DNA of 64,000 nucleotides from Girardinichthys multiradiatus (GCF_021462225.1 NC_061817.1:4028751-4092750), one strand, 5' to 3'. Counted from the stretch's first letter, positions 33,374 through 44,982 are shown. Made by a program: numbers and translations. The notes: a model not told the origin generated them from the letters alone.

Positions 33374-34968
33374 CTGGTCCTTCTCAAAATATTAGCATAT
33401 TGTGATAAAGTTAATTATTTTCCATAATGTCATGAAGAAAATTTAACATTCATATATTTTAGATTCATTGCACACTAACTGAAATATTTCAGGTCTTTTA
33501 TTGTCTTAATACGGATGATTTTGGCATACAGCTCATGAAAACCCAAAATTCCTATCTCACAAAATTAGCATATTTCATCCGACCAATAAAAGAAAAGTGT
33601 CAACCTTCAAATAATCATGTACAGTTATGCACTCAATACTTGGTCGGGAATCCTTTGGCAGAAATGACTGCTTCAATGCGGCGCGGCATGGAGGCAATCA
33701 GCCTGTGGCACTGCTGAGGTCTTATGGAGGAGGCCCAGGATGCTTTGATAGCGGCCTTTAGCTCATCCAGAGTGTTGGGTCTTGAGTCTCTCAACGTTCT
33801 CTTCACAATATCCCACAGATTCTCTATGGGGTTCAGGTCAGGAGAGTTGGCAGGCCAATTGAGCACAGTGATACCATGGTCAGTAAACCATTTACCAGTG
33901 GTTTTGGCACTGTGAGCAGGTGCCAGGTCGTGCTGAAAAGTGAAATCTTCATCTCCATAAAGCTTTTCAGCAGATGGAAGCATGAAGTGCTCCAAAATCT
34001 CCTGATAGCTAGCTGCATTGACCCTGCCCTTGATAAAACACAGTGGACCAACACCAGCAGCTGACACGGCACCCCAGACCATCACTGACTGTGGGTACTT
34101 GACACTGGACTTCTGGCATTTTGGCATTTCCTTCTCCCCAGTCTTCCTCCAGACTCTGGCACCTTGATTTCCGAATGACATGCAGAATTTGCTTTCATCC
34201 GAAAAAAGTACTTTGGACCACTGAGCAACAGTCCAGTGCTGCTTCTCTGTAGCCCAGGTCAGGCGTTTCTGCTACTGTTTCTGGTTCAAAAGTGGCTTGA
34301 CCTGAGGAATTCGGCACCTGTAGCCCATTTCCTGCACACGCCTGTGCACGGTAGCTCTGGATGTTTCTACTCCAGACTCAGTCCACTGCTTCCGCACGTC
34401 CCCCAAGGTCTGGAATCGGCCCTTCTCCACAATCTTCCTCAGGGTCCGGTCACCTCTTCTCGTTGTGCAGCGTTTTCTGCCACACTTTTTCCTTCCCACA
34501 GACTTCCCACTGAGGTGCCTTGATACAGCAATCTGGGAACAGCCTATTCGTTCAGAAATTTCTTTCTGTGTCTTACCCTCTTGCTTGAGGGTGTCAATAG
34601 TGGCCTTCTGGACAGCAGTCAGGTCTGCAGTCTTACCCATGATTGGGGTTTTGAGTGATGAACCAGGCTGGGAGTTTTAAAGGCCTCAGGAATCTTTTGC
34701 AGGTGTTTAGAGTTAACTCGTTGATTCAGATGATTAGGTTCATAGCTCGTTTAGAGACCCTTTTAATGATATGCTAATTTTGTGAGATAGGAATTTTGGG
34801 TTTTCATGAGCTGTATGCCAAAATCATCCGTATTAAGACAATAAAATACCTTAAATATTTCAGTTAGTGTGCAATGAATCTAAAATATATGAATGTTAAA
34901 TTTTCATCATTACATTATGGAAAATAATGAACTTCATCACAATATGCTAATATTTTGAGAAGGACCTG
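33374..34968 (-). mobile_element. Tc1/mariner element, copy 3 (minus strand)
   Basis: Inverted termini CTGGTCCTTCTCAAAATATT (33374) and the complement ending ...AGAAGGACCTG (34968) are flanked by TA at 33372-33373 and 34969-34970. The terminal repeats are about 200 bp. It is the same lineage as the copies at 38.3 and 48.5 kb, but more diverged and 31-34 bp longer. Confidence 0.93.
33633..34640 (-). pseudogene. Tc1 transposase with one premature stop
   Basis: The frame runs from ATG at 34640 to the end at 33633, about 335 codons. It is interrupted by a single TAG at 34272-34274, in the segment after KPLLNQKQ. The two halves are in the same frame. Catalytic Asp (FSDESKF), Asp (FQHDLAPAH) and Glu (DLNPIENLW) are all present with 34 residues between the last two. 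Unlike the open copies at 38.6 and 48.8 kb it keeps the 14-codon linker (VKPLLNQKQ, stop, QKRL) between the DNA-binding and catalytic domains. Confidence 0.93.
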
Positions 34969-34970
34969 TA

Positions 34971-35559
34971 GTGTCCTGTCACGTCAGACTTGGGACGCCC
35001 CGTCATATCAGCCGCAGTGCCCGCTGGGATTTGTAGTAGCGGGATATACTGGGATGCAAAATGGCCGATGACGCCGGAAGGCCTGGTGGTGTCCAGCAAT
35101 GTGCAAATGGTCCAATATTCAGCAAACAAGTGGTCCAACACTATCCTACAACTAGCAAAATTGATTTTACTGAATATTTGGCTTTTAATGCTATATGCTT
35201 TAAGAAATTGTTTAACATTTTTTAAAAGTATTATTTTGTAATCTAAGAAATGTAGTATGAAAAACATAAGATCACATACACATAAAATGATTTTGATGAC
35301 CTCTCCTTGGTGATGCTATTGAATATTTCTCCATCATATTTTTGTGGTGTTGCAATTTGCAGACGGTCCCTGCGCATTTGAGGACCAGCGAGCTCTGCAT
35401 GGAGGCCAATGCAAGTCGTCCAGCACGGTGGTATGCTCGTTTTGAGGAAAATATGATTGTAGCTCACTGTCTGCCTTGCTGTGGTTGCAGACAGGTCTAG
35501 CCAAATGGGTCAGCCTCATCTGTATGTTGCTCAGATATAGAAAGTTCCGCTAAACTGTG
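34971..35559. other. Unassigned stretch, possibly part of a Harbinger element
   Basis: No motif is clear enough to annotate. The minus frames 34947-35267 and 35243-35467 lie upstream of the Harbinger-like fragment and could be parts of it or chance. Confidence 0.4.
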
Positions 35560-35800
35560 GCTCTCATTTGCAGCGAGGAACGGATTTTTGAATATAATCA
35601 TAGCTATGGACTGGACTCATATTGCTATGAGGGCACCATCTGTAAGTGAATATGAATTTATGAATAGAAGGCATTTTCATTCCATATGTGTGCAACCTAT
35701 TTATGATCCACTAATGTGTCTCACTAATGCAATGGTACATTGGCCTCCTCAGCTCATAATTCCTTTAAACTATAATTATCGTAAGTGTTGGGAACAAACC
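35560..35800 (+). pseudogene. PIF/Harbinger transposase fragment
   Basis: The plus strand reads AMDWTHIAMRAPS followed by YEFMNRRHFHSICVQ and MCLTNAMVHWP. These correspond to the segment holding the first catalytic Asp of PIF/Harbinger (HARBI1-like) transposases, where the family has a D-x-T-H-x-A-I pattern. The fragment is about 60 residues; the second Asp and Glu are not found. It ends at the LTR-like insertion starting at 35801. A terminus-like word (TACATGAGGCCCC at 37051-37063) resembles Harbinger ends and may belong to the same element. Confidence 0.65.
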
Positions 35801-36497
35801 TGTCAACAACAGGACTAAGGACCCAAAATTTCAGCCAGAGACACTAAGCAGTTTAAAAGATTTATTATTGGTCTTGGGGAACAGGTACGCTGAAACCAGC
35901 CAATCAGAAACCCGGAACCACTGAGAACAAAGGAAAGGTTAGTGGCTTGAAAAAGTTCTGCCAAAAACGTGAATCCAGAGCCACTAACCATCTGAGAGTC
36001 TGAGAGGGGCAGAGACCAGGGAACGGTTGCTCGGCAGAGTAATGGTCAAAACAGGAGCTGGGCGAGAACCAAGAAGTGCGAAACAGACCACTTGACAGAG
36101 GACCCGGTGTAAATAGGGAGTCCAGGCAGGAGGAGGCAAGGGCAACTGCAGGCTTACAGCTCCAGGGGCGAAGCAGAAGTCGAGAGTCAGAACCAGGGTC
36201 GTTAACAGAGCGAGAGTCATCCGATGAGGCCCAGGCAAAAGGGGTAATCCGGGAAGCAAAAATGTGGTCAGAAATCTTGGTCAGTCAGGGAAAAATGCTG
36301 GATATTTACTCGGTGGAAGGCTTTCAAAAATCTGGCACCGTCTGCCTGTCAGCGGGCTGAATATAACTGCTTGAGGACAGGTGAGAGGCATGATGCCAAT
36401 TGTGCAGCAGCGCAGAGGAAACAGGTGGAGCAGATGAGACTGATTGCAAATAGGAAGAGGAAAGGAGGAAACAGGCAGACAGGCCAGAATCATTACA
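35801..36497 (-). mobile_element. Solo-LTR-like unit with 15-bp flanking repeat
   Basis: On the minus strand it starts TGTAATGATTCTGG (36497) and ends ...GTCCTGTTGTTGACA (35801), with TG/CA ends and an AATAAA about 60 bp before the end, as in an LTR. It is flanked by TGTTGGGAACAAACC (35786-35800) and TGTTGGGAACTAACC (36498-36512), a 15-bp direct repeat with one mismatch. That is too long for LTR integration. The unit may have been copied by LINE machinery, or the flanking repeat may have another origin. No coding sequence. Confidence 0.6.
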
Positions 36498-36512
36498 TGT
36501 TGGGAACTAACC

Positions 36513-37396
36513 TTAAGCAGACTCCGTGCGCGATGGGCGGCTTCTAGGTGATTTTCTATTTTCTTATTTGGCATCCTGAATGGTTGTAAAGATTTAAACA
36601 ACTTTACACAGTATGTGTGGTGACAGTCTTCCTAATAGACATGTGGGAGGAATATTCACGTCATTACTATGTCATTATTATAATTGGTTTGCTGTAATTT
36701 ACTACAAACTTCCCCCATGATGTGCAGACACAGTCTCTCTGTGTCTAGCGTTTTTCCACCAACAGAAACTAGTTCTTTGACTGTCACAGCACCGTTGCCA
36801 TGGTTATTTGGACACGTGATGGGTGACTTCTGCCTACTTATACTACTTTGCATAAGTATTTAGAGGCGGGGACCGGGCGGTCCAAGTGCCACTTGCAGCC
36901 AAGTCAAATCTACCGCAAGTTGGGATGTATGAAGGATACGTGTGCAGTGACATGTATACACACAGTTTTGTACAACTGAATTTTTTGTGCGCAGCAAGTT
37001 TCAGAATTTCTCCTTTATGCAAACTTTTAGTATGAAGCTGTGCACTCTTTTGTACATGAGGCCCCTGGTCAGATTGGTCATGTGGTTGCTGGATATCCAC
37101 GAAGGTGCAAATAAGCCATTTGAAGTAGAAAGTAGGAAAACTGTTGGCATTGGGAGACATTAAAGCAGTTTGGACACAATGTCTTGGGACTCCCGCCATG
37201 TAGAACATTTTGAAGCAGAACTATGCTTGGATGTTTCATCATCAAGCAGATGGAACTGAATTCAATGCATTTCAAACTGTGGTCTGGAGAGAACTGTGAG
37301 CAGAATACCCGGACAGGGTAGACCCCACAGCGCAAAAGTAGCTTTTGAAACATTAAACAGGAAATGCAAATGGCACCCACTTTGACAGTGCCAGAC
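36513..37396. other. Unassigned stretch
   Basis: The word GTACATGAGGCCCC at about 37050 resembles a Harbinger terminus. Minus frames 36843-37208 and 37078-37380 overlap in different frames and have no domain I recognise. Confidence 0.4.
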
Positions 37397-37832
37397 TATG
37401 ACAAGCAATTGTTTTCTTTTCTTTTTTTATCTTTATTTAAATAATTTTCCAAACAAGTGTACATCCAAACCTTTTTCCATTTTTTAACCATCCCCTAGAC
37501 ACCAACCCTGAGAAGCTGTCCACACAATCTATATGTGTTTTGGACAAAACCAACTATATTATACTATAACTATATTATTATTATATTATCAACTATAACC
37601 TCTATATTACACCACCTTTCCAAGCACTTTTCCAAACAACAATTAGGTTCTTCTCCTCAAGGTCTTCTCACTGAGAATTACCTGCAAGCAAACTATTTAC
37701 ATTCTGTAGCACTATAAGGGTACCCCCAAACCCCAAATTATTCTACAAAATCTGATCTCAATGGTGATATAAAATCCATCCAATTTTTGCAATACTTCTT
37801 AAATTTGCCAGATTCTAATCTGATGGAAAAGG

Positions 37833-38318
37833 TCAGCCTTTCCATCGTATATATATATTATGCATTACATCAACCCAATCTTCCATTTTAGGAGCCTTTG
37901 CCTTCAGCCACTTCCAAGTAATGGCTTTTTTACTAGCTACCAACATGATTCTATACATATATTTATCAGCAGATCTTGTTAACCTATCTACCCCATTTCC
38001 TATGTACAGAAACTCAAACGTGAATGGAGTACTCACCCTCAGCACTTTATCTATGCAATTTTGTAAATCCTGCCAATTGGGAACTATGTTGGAGCAATCC
38101 CAGAACACATGGAAGTGACTACCTCTACCTTCACCACATTTCCTCCAACATCCTGTACCTTGGTATTTTCTTTGTAATGGTGTAATGAAATATCTTACAA
38201 GATTCTTCCAGCCAAACTCTCTCCATGAGAGGAAACAAGATGTTTTCCACTGTTGCCTACATATTTCCTCCCCATTCTCTTTTGAAAGCCTCCAGTTAGT
38301 TTCTTTTTCCCATTTCAC
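37833..38318 (-). pseudogene. L1-type ORF2 C-terminal fragment
   Basis: The frame contains the C-terminal zinc-knuckle-like segment CWRKCGEGRGSHFHVFWDC, typical of L1/Tx1-type ORF2 proteins in fish, then LVASKKAITWKWLKAKAPKM near the end. Upstream codons (ELLKKINLVELESGIIKMF) continue at 39896-40035, on the far side of the Tc1 insertion. The endonuclease and RT are absent because of 5' truncation. Confidence 0.85.
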
Positions 38319-38327
38319 TTTTATATA

Positions 38328-39891
38328 CAGGTCCTTCTCAAAAAATTAGCATATTGTGATAAAGTTCATTATTTTCCATAATGTCATGATGAAAATTTAA
38401 CATTCATATATTTTAGATTCATTGCACACTAACTGAAATATTTCAGGTCTTTTATTGTCTTAATACGGATGATTTTGGCATACAGCTCATGAAAACCCAA
38501 AATTCCTATCTCACAAAATTAGCATATCATTAAAAGGGTCTCTAAATGAGCTATGAACCTAATCATCTGAATCAACGAGTTAACTCTAAACACCTGCAAA
38601 AGAGGCCTTTAAAACTCCCAGCCTGGTTCATCACTCAAAACCCCAATCATGGGTAAGACTGCCGACCTGACTGTTGTCCAGAAGGCCACTATTGACACCC
38701 TCAAGCAAGAGGGTAAGACACAGAAAGAAATTTCTGAACGAATAGGCTGTTCCCAGAGTGCTGTATCAAGGCACCTCAGTGGGAAGTCTGTGGGAAGGAA
38801 AAAGTGTGGCAGAAAACGCTGCACAATGAGAAGAGGTGACCGGACCCTGAGGAAGATTGTGGAGAAGGGCCGATTCCAGACCTTGGGGGACCGGCGGAAG
38901 CAGTGGACTGAGTCTGGAGTAGAAACATCCAGAGCCACCGTGCACAGGCGTGTGCAGGAAATGGGCTACAGGTGCCGCATTCCCCAGACCTGGGCTACAG
39001 AGAAGCAGCACTGGACTGTTGCTCAGTGGTCCAAAGTACTTTTTTCGGATGAAAGCAAATTCTGCATGTCATTCGGAAATCAAGGTGCCAGAGTCTGGAG
39101 GAAGACTGGGGAGAAGGAAATGCCAAAATGCCAGAAGTCCAGTGTCAAGTACCCACAGTCAGTGATGGTCTGGGGTGCCGTGTCAGCTGCTGGTGTTGGT
39201 CCACTGTGTTTTATCAAGGGCAGGGTCAATGCAGCTAGCTATCAGGAGATTTTGGAGCACTTCATGCTTCCATCTGCTGAAAAGCTTTATGGAGATGAAG
39301 ATTTCACTTTTCAGCACGACCTGGCACCTGCTCACAGTGCCAAAACCACTGGTAAATGGTTTACTGACCATGGTATCACTGTGCTCAATTGGCCTGCCAA
39401 CTCTCCTGACCTGAACCCCATAGAGAATCTGTGGGATATTGTGAAGAGAACGTTGAGAGACTCAAGACCCAACACTCTGGATGAGCTAAAGGCCGCTATC
39501 AAAGCATCCTGGGCCTCCTCCATAAGACCTCAGCAGTGCCACAGGCTGATTGCCTCCATGCCGCGCCGCATTGAAGCAGTCATTTCTGCCAAAGGATTCC
39601 CGACCAAGTATTGAGTGCATAACTGTACATGATTATTTGAAGGTTGACGTTTTTTGTATTAAAAACACTTTTCTTTTATTGGTCGGATGAAATATGCTAA
39701 TTTTGTGAGATAGGAATTTTGGGTTTTCATGAGCTGTATGCCAAAATCATCCGTATTAAGACAATAAAGGACCTGAAATATTTCAGTTAATGTGCAATGA
39801 ATCTAAAATATATGAATATTAAATTTTCATCATTACATTATAGAAAATAATGAACTTTATCACAATATGCTAATTTTTTGAGAAGGACCTG
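38328..39891 (+). mobile_element. Tc1/mariner element, copy 1
   Basis: It begins CAGGTCCTTCTCAAAAAATT and ends ...TTTGAGAAGGACCTG, with TA at 38326-38327 and 39892-39893. The terminal inverted repeats are about 200 bp. It lies inside the L1 fragment. By eye it is about 99% identical to the copy at 48455-50015 over the whole length, while the flanks are unrelated, so the two are independent insertions. Confidence 0.96.
38649..39614 (+). CDS. Tc1 transposase, open frame of 321 codons
   Basis: The protein would bind the element's terminal repeats and catalyse cut-and-paste transposition in the nucleus. Residues 1-60 form the first helix-turn-helix (ERIGCSQSAVSRHLSG) followed by the basic GRKKCGRKR motif; a second helix-turn-helix follows to about residue 110. 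The DD34E triad is complete: Asp near 134 in FSDESKF, Asp in FQHDLAPAH and Glu in DLNPIENLW, 34 residues apart. The ATG at 38649 is the first in frame and matches family starts. Compared with the copy at 33.6-34.6 kb, 14 codons are missing between RIPQ and TWATEK, exactly at the linker between domains. The frame is open, but activity is doubtful for that reason. Confidence 0.92.
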   Translation: MGKTADLTVVQKATIDTLKQEGKTQKEISERIGCSQSAVSRHLSGKSVGRKKCGRKRCTMRRGDRTLRKIVEKGRFQTLGDRRKQWTESGVETSRATVHRRVQEMGYRCRIPQTWATEKQHWTVAQWSKVLFSDESKFCMSFGNQGARVWRKTGEKEMPKCQKSSVKYPQSVMVWGAVSAAGVGPLCFIKGRVNAASYQEILEHFMLPSAEKLYGDEDFTFQHDLAPAHSAKTTGKWFTDHGITVLNWPANSPDLNPIENLWDIVKRTLRDSRPNTLDELKAAIKASWASSIRPQQCHRLIASMPRRIEAVISAKGFPTKY

Positions 39892-40056
39892 TATATTGTG
39901 TTGCTTCCTTTCAAATTTTCCAAACCTGTGTACAATTTGGAAATTATTTTCCCGCCCACATTTGATTCATTTGCTAGCATAAACATCTTAATTATCCCAG
40001 ATTCCAGCTCTACTAAATTAATCTTTTTTAGTAGTTCCTCAGTATGACAAGCAATT

Positions 40057-40447
40057 CTATCTATATGTAGTAAACAGAAAAGACATGTACGTCTCAGCAG
40101 TACCTATGCAGCCTGGCTCTACTGGAGGTTCCTTCCTTTTAAAAGGGAGTTTTCCTCTTCACTGTCGCTACCTGCATGCTCAGTTTGAGGGATTGTTGGA
40201 AAGTCCAAGCCAGCAACTGTCCACTATCTCTACATGCTTATCCAGGAGGAGTTAATGAAACCCAGCAATTTGCTGGGTTTCCTTAGACAGAAAAACCTTT
40301 TAACCAATTTGAATAATAAACTGAATCTGACTGCACTGTTTGACAGGATTAATTGTATTAATTGATTAATTGTATGTACCCGACTTGGAATCTGTATGAT
40401 TCGATTTAATTGACTTTGTAAAGTAAAACGAAGTGTTGTGAATTGGC
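40057..40447 (+). repeat. Dispersed fish repeat
   Basis: From about 40115 the words TTCCTTTTAAAAGGGAGTTT, CTGTCGCTACCTGCATGCTC, CCAGGAGGAGT and GCTGGGTTTCCTTAGA belong to a repeat I have seen widely in fish non-coding DNA, possibly a LINE 3' region. It carries no open frame. Confidence 0.5.
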
Positions 40448-40640
40448 AAAATGGTAAATGGACTGAAGTTATAAAGCGCTTTTCCAGTCATGCAGACCAC
40501 TCAAAGCGCTTTACACATTCACCCAATTGCACTCACTAACGCTCAAACATTCATACACTGATACGCAGATCGGTAGGCAACTTGAGGTTAAGTGCCTTGC
40601 CCAGGGGCACATCGACATATGGCATAAAACTGAATTGAAC
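40448..40640. repeat. SINE-like dispersed repeat
   Basis: ATGGTAAATGGACTGAA, AAAGCGCTTTTCCAGTC and CTCAAAGCGCTTTACAC are characteristic words of a common fish short repeat. An internal promoter is not obvious. Confidence 0.5.
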
Positions 40641-40679
40641 TGAATTGAAATCTGTGCAGGTTGGCGAAAACAAGCCAAT

Positions 40680-42560
40680 GCATATTTTAGCACCAAGCTC
40701 GACAATGTAGCACAAGACTTGCCACCATGTTATCAAGGGCTGCTACGCTTATGAGAAAGCATCAACCATAACAATGGGTTACCCAGTCACAATTTTGACT
40801 CACCACAAAATTGTAGAGTTAATAAATCAAGGGACGTTTATTGTAACCCAGGCAAGATGTTTACAGTACATGTTTCTGACGTTGATGGCTCGTGTTTTAG
40901 AGATCACCTAGGAAACCATGCAGGATTTGCTGTCGTTAAACAGGAAGGTGACAACTTCGTAACTGTTAAAGCAGAAAAGTGTGAGCAACCATGCTCAGCA
41001 CAACTGGCTGAATTAAAAGCTTTGACTGAGGTGTGTAAACTGGCAAAAGGAACGGTGGCAAACATATTTACAGACTCAGCTTATGCTCACGGAGTTTGTT
41101 ATTTGTTTGCTTCAGTCTGGAAGCAGAGGTTTCACACAAAGAGCAGCTAAAACAGTTAATTGCTGCAATGATGCTTCCCTCAAAACCAGCAGTAATTGCA
41201 TACCACGCACATCAATAAGGCACTGATGTGGTCATAAGATGCAACAACACGGCAGATGAAGCGGCTAAAAAGGCATCTGGGTGCCAGATGGCTATCTTGG
41301 CACCTCTAGTGTCTTTGGAACCTCTTGTAATACCAGAAGACCTGATCCTGATTCAACAGGAGGCAAATAGCAGTGAGAGCGATCTTTGGGCAAAAAGAGG
41401 TGCAACAATGAGTGAGAATGGCTTGTGGAGATCGGATGGCTTATGGGTGGCACCAGTGCCATTGTTAACAGTGCGGATTTCAGAGGGACATGGTCCAGAT
41501 CACTGCGATAGAGGAAAGGTGATCCAGTAGTTCAGAAATCATGGTTTTTGGTCTCCATTTATAAGCGATTTAATGCCATTGGGAATGTTCCCAATGGCAT
41601 AAAATCGGCCATTGGGCACATTCCAGTCCCTGAGGGACACTTCAAACATCTTGTGATAGAGTTTGTAGACATGATCAAACCAATTCAGGGTAAAAGGTAC
41701 ATATTGGTTGTGATTGATCGTTTAAGTCGATGGGTTGAAGCTGTTCTATCAAAAACATTGAGAGCAGATACTGCTATCAAGTTCTTAACAAGAGAAGTGA
41801 TTCCCAGATTTGGAATCTAAAATTAGTTTTGACAACGGCTCAGTATTTGAGCAGAAAACAGTGAAAGGCGTTTTGCAGCAATTACGGATTAAACAAAGGC
41901 TTGGTTCCATTTACAATCCGCAGAGCCAGGGAATTGTTGAGAGAATAAATTGAACCTTTAACGCCAAGCTGATTAAAATCTGTTTCAACTAAACTAAACT
42001 GGGTAAACACTTTGCCACTCGCATTAATAAGCTAATGCATTCAAATGCGTAGGAGCACGCATCTAACCCCTCATGAAATGCTTACTGGCAGACCTATGCC
42101 TGTGCCTCAATAGAGGCTACCGTTCAACGGATCAGCCCTCAGACAGTTGCAAACAGAATTAAAAGCATATATGGAACAACTAACTGCTATCCATAGAGCC
42201 ATCTATTTGCAGGAATCAGCCAAACGTTCCAGTCCAGAGTCTGTGGTAAAAAAAAAAAAAAACAGTGGAGCCTGGAGATTTGGTGTACGTGAAGGTGTAC
42301 AAACGCAAGTAGCATGAACCAAGATCGGAAGGGCATTACAAGGTCAAACGAGCAACTGTGATGGCTATTCAGTTTGAGGAAAGTAACACGTGGCATCATC
42401 TGACTCATTGCACTAAAATTCATAACAAAGACAAAGTAGTATTCAACGCTAATAAAGAGGATGAACAGAAAGTTAGCAGTGTTGAGACTGATACAAATGA
42501 ATGTTCAACTGTGTATGTTGACAGAAGTGGTGTACCAAGCAGCAGTGAAAGCGAAGAAGA
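40680..42560 (+). pseudogene. Endogenous retrovirus pol remains (RNase H and integrase)
   Basis: The order is RT-connection, RNase H, integrase. STKLDNVAQDLPPCYQGLL lies at about 40695, just before a frameshift. The RNase H frame (40857-41150) shows the first Asp region (VSDVDGS), the Glu (AELKAL) and FTDSAYAHGV; NTADEAAKKASG follows at about 41240. Integrase core motifs are VDMIKPIQGKRY (about 41670), FDNGSVF (about 41828) and QSQGIVERIN (about 41925), so all three acidic residues remain, in separately broken frames. The zinc-binding N-terminus of integrase is not recognisable and a 12-bp-arm palindrome sits there. Stops and frameshifts are frequent, and I see no gag or envelope. Composition and motif style suggest a gamma/epsilon-type fish lineage. 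It is an inactive fossil. Confidence 0.8.
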
Positions 42561-44289
42561 CCTCTAACAACCTGCAGCTGGCAACACAGGGACAAGCAAA
42601 CTCCATTGCAACAAGAGGTGCAGTCAAGCACAGAAAGTCACAACAGCACAGTGGAGGATCGAGACCATCCTCCAAGGGGGGACAAACAATGAATCAATGA
42701 TTCAGTGATCAGATCAGGAAGGAAGATCCATCTCTAATGAAAAAGATAAGTACAACACAACTTATTATAACCCAGACCAGTACTCACCAGCGTTCGTGCT
42801 AACAGAAGTACAACTATTAAGCCAGGTTTTTGATGAATAATGATGGCAGACATCAGAAGGTCTAATACATGTGGCCACCTGGACCTCATGGACCCCTGGG
42901 TCCAATCGGTTCATGACTAATCTGACATTTAACAGATTGTTATTTTATACTGTTATCTTGCTATATCCACTAACACAAATTCATATAATAATTCATAACA
43001 TTCTGACTTTATTACTCTTTATTTACAGATTACATGCATCCCACACAAGCAGCTCAACACTAAACGCTAACACAGGCACATACGGCACACACACATATAT
43101 ATTCACGTCATTTACAAAGTATATTGCAGACTATACGCTGTGTTACTTATGCAAGTCTTCGCAGTAATTTGTTCTACAGATTAAAAGATATCACTATCAT
43201 GTTTTGTTTTGGAAGTTTATCTTGTCTGCTGATATATTTTGTTTTCAGTTATCCATCTTTCATAATTGTTTTTAATTATCCATATGTGCTTGGGAACTTG
43301 GAGTCATGGTGCTCGACAATAAAGTGAGATGGCCAGTGTTGAGCGAGACTCTAAAAAGAAGGACATTGAGGGAGTTCGGCAAAACAAAAGGTGATTTCAT
43401 TGAATTGTATCTAAGTCATATATTCAGTTTCTGTTACAATATAAAACAAAGTGTTAACTGTCAACATGACATTTCATGTTCTGAGTAAGGGTTGGACTGC
43501 CATTTTTGTTTAAATGTTTTCTCCTGGTTATGTTATATTAGGTAGGTAAGCATATTGTACTTCTGTTTCAGTTTTTTGATCAGGCCATGTGTCTTCATTA
43601 AGGATAAGCCTGGTTTGTGTGTTCTTTTTGCCTGTGTTCACCCTGAAGCTATTACAATCCTGGTTAACTTTGTAAACATGTTAGAAATGTTTTTGAAGTA
43701 GTCTGTAGTAATTGCAGGGAAATATGTAGAAGATTATGTTAATGTGAGAGGAAAATGGACTATAAGGACATGGTTTGGCAAGAAAGTCAGTACTTTCTGT
43801 CTGTCCAGGGAAACATTGGGAAGCTGCCATTTTAGAGACACTGGTTGTTCAGGGACCCCTCTTTCCTTTGCGCGCAGACTCAGGGACATATGAAGAGTGC
43901 TTGGAGACCCTGAACCACAACTACGGTGATGACAGAACAATAAATTTGCAAAGGACTGTCCCAGGAGATGTGGAAATGTTCTAAGTACAGAGTCCATATG
44001 AAGATGCAATAAAGGACTTTAGTGATGTTTTGCCATATTCCTATGTTATAACATTAATTTTGTCTTCATGATTAGGTTTAATCTTTGGATGTGATCATCT
44101 GTAGGGATGTTCTGAACCATTTTAATCTGTTTATACACCCTGACAGAATGGATGCATGTTGTGATATTCAGCTCTAGAGTTTCAACATGATCAGTGTTCT
44201 CTGTAACATAAATTGTGGTAACAGGAATGATGTATCAGGACCTGATTGGCATTAAAAGTCCCTAAAATAGACGATAATGATACTTATTA
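42561..44289. other. Unassigned stretch downstream of retroviral pol
   Basis: If the provirus once continued here, its envelope region is not recognisable. Frames 42871-43167 and 43775-43984 have no domain I can name. Other sequence is AT-rich. Confidence 0.45.
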
Positions 44290-44952
44290 AATTCAATACA
44301 GGGATCTTTCATTCAGATTGGCTGAGAATGGGATTTCCCTGAGGCCTCCAGAGGTTTTTCCCCGCTTTTTAGGACGGTGGTTTTTCGACTGAAATTACCT
44401 AAGCTGACCTAGGGGTCCCCTCCGACGGCACATAGATTGTGGGTCAGAAAGACAAGGATGCTTGTCGTTGGTGGTAACTAGTTGTGTGGCTAGAGGGGGC
44501 TCTTTGGGAGAACTGTAGAGTAGTTGAATTTGGTCCAATTAGTGAATAGGTTTAGTCTATCATCGTCTAACACAGTTGAAATAATGCGCGCGCAGGAATT
44601 TCAAATAAGATATTAATTAAATAGTTGAACCCCAAAATTAAGAACCCAAAACAGAAGCAATCACTACTTCATTATTTCCCATATACTTCATTTACTCTAT
44701 GTATAGCATATTCATTTAAATGTATTCACCCGTTTCATACCAATACTGTATATGTATAACAAAAAATCTCTCTCAGTCCATGAGAAGTTTCACAAAATGA
44801 ACATTTTTGTGCACTGTGAGCAAATAAAGTTCCCCTGTGAAGACTGGGAGGAGAGAACTCTGAGTTTTGTGTTTAATTGTTTTAATCTAGTAGTATTGCT
44901 GCTCTCTTCCACAAGATCAATTTGTACGTTTGCTAGTAGTGGACAACAGGAT
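44290..44952 (+). promoter_or_regulatory. LTR-like segment (candidate)
   Basis: A TATA-like box (TATATGTATAAC near 44745), an AATAAA at about 44823 and the word GTTCCCCTGTGAAGACTGGG, then a T-rich stretch ending GTGGACAACA, resemble the U3-R-U5 order of a retroviral LTR. It lies downstream of the pol remains in the same orientation. No second LTR or target duplication was found, so this remains a guess. Confidence 0.3.
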
Positions 44953-44982
44953 TAACAAGTGTTTTCTGTTCTATTTTGTATA

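Larger units (their letters stand above)
37411..40042 (-). mobile_element. L1-type LINE fragment with 14-bp target duplication
   Basis: The word TATGACAAGCAATT flanks the insert perfectly at 37397-37410 and 40043-40056. On the minus strand the insert ends in an A-rich tail next to 37411. It carries the C-terminal part of an L1-type ORF2 and is 5'-truncated at 40042. A Tc1 element (38328-39891) is inserted into it, so the L1 came first. Confidence 0.88.

Noticed and set aside
38609..39523. Open frames on the strand opposite the Tc1 transposases (also at 33724-34064, 34236-34523, 48736-49647)
   Set aside because: They recur with every transposase copy, in fixed register with it, and have no domain of their own.
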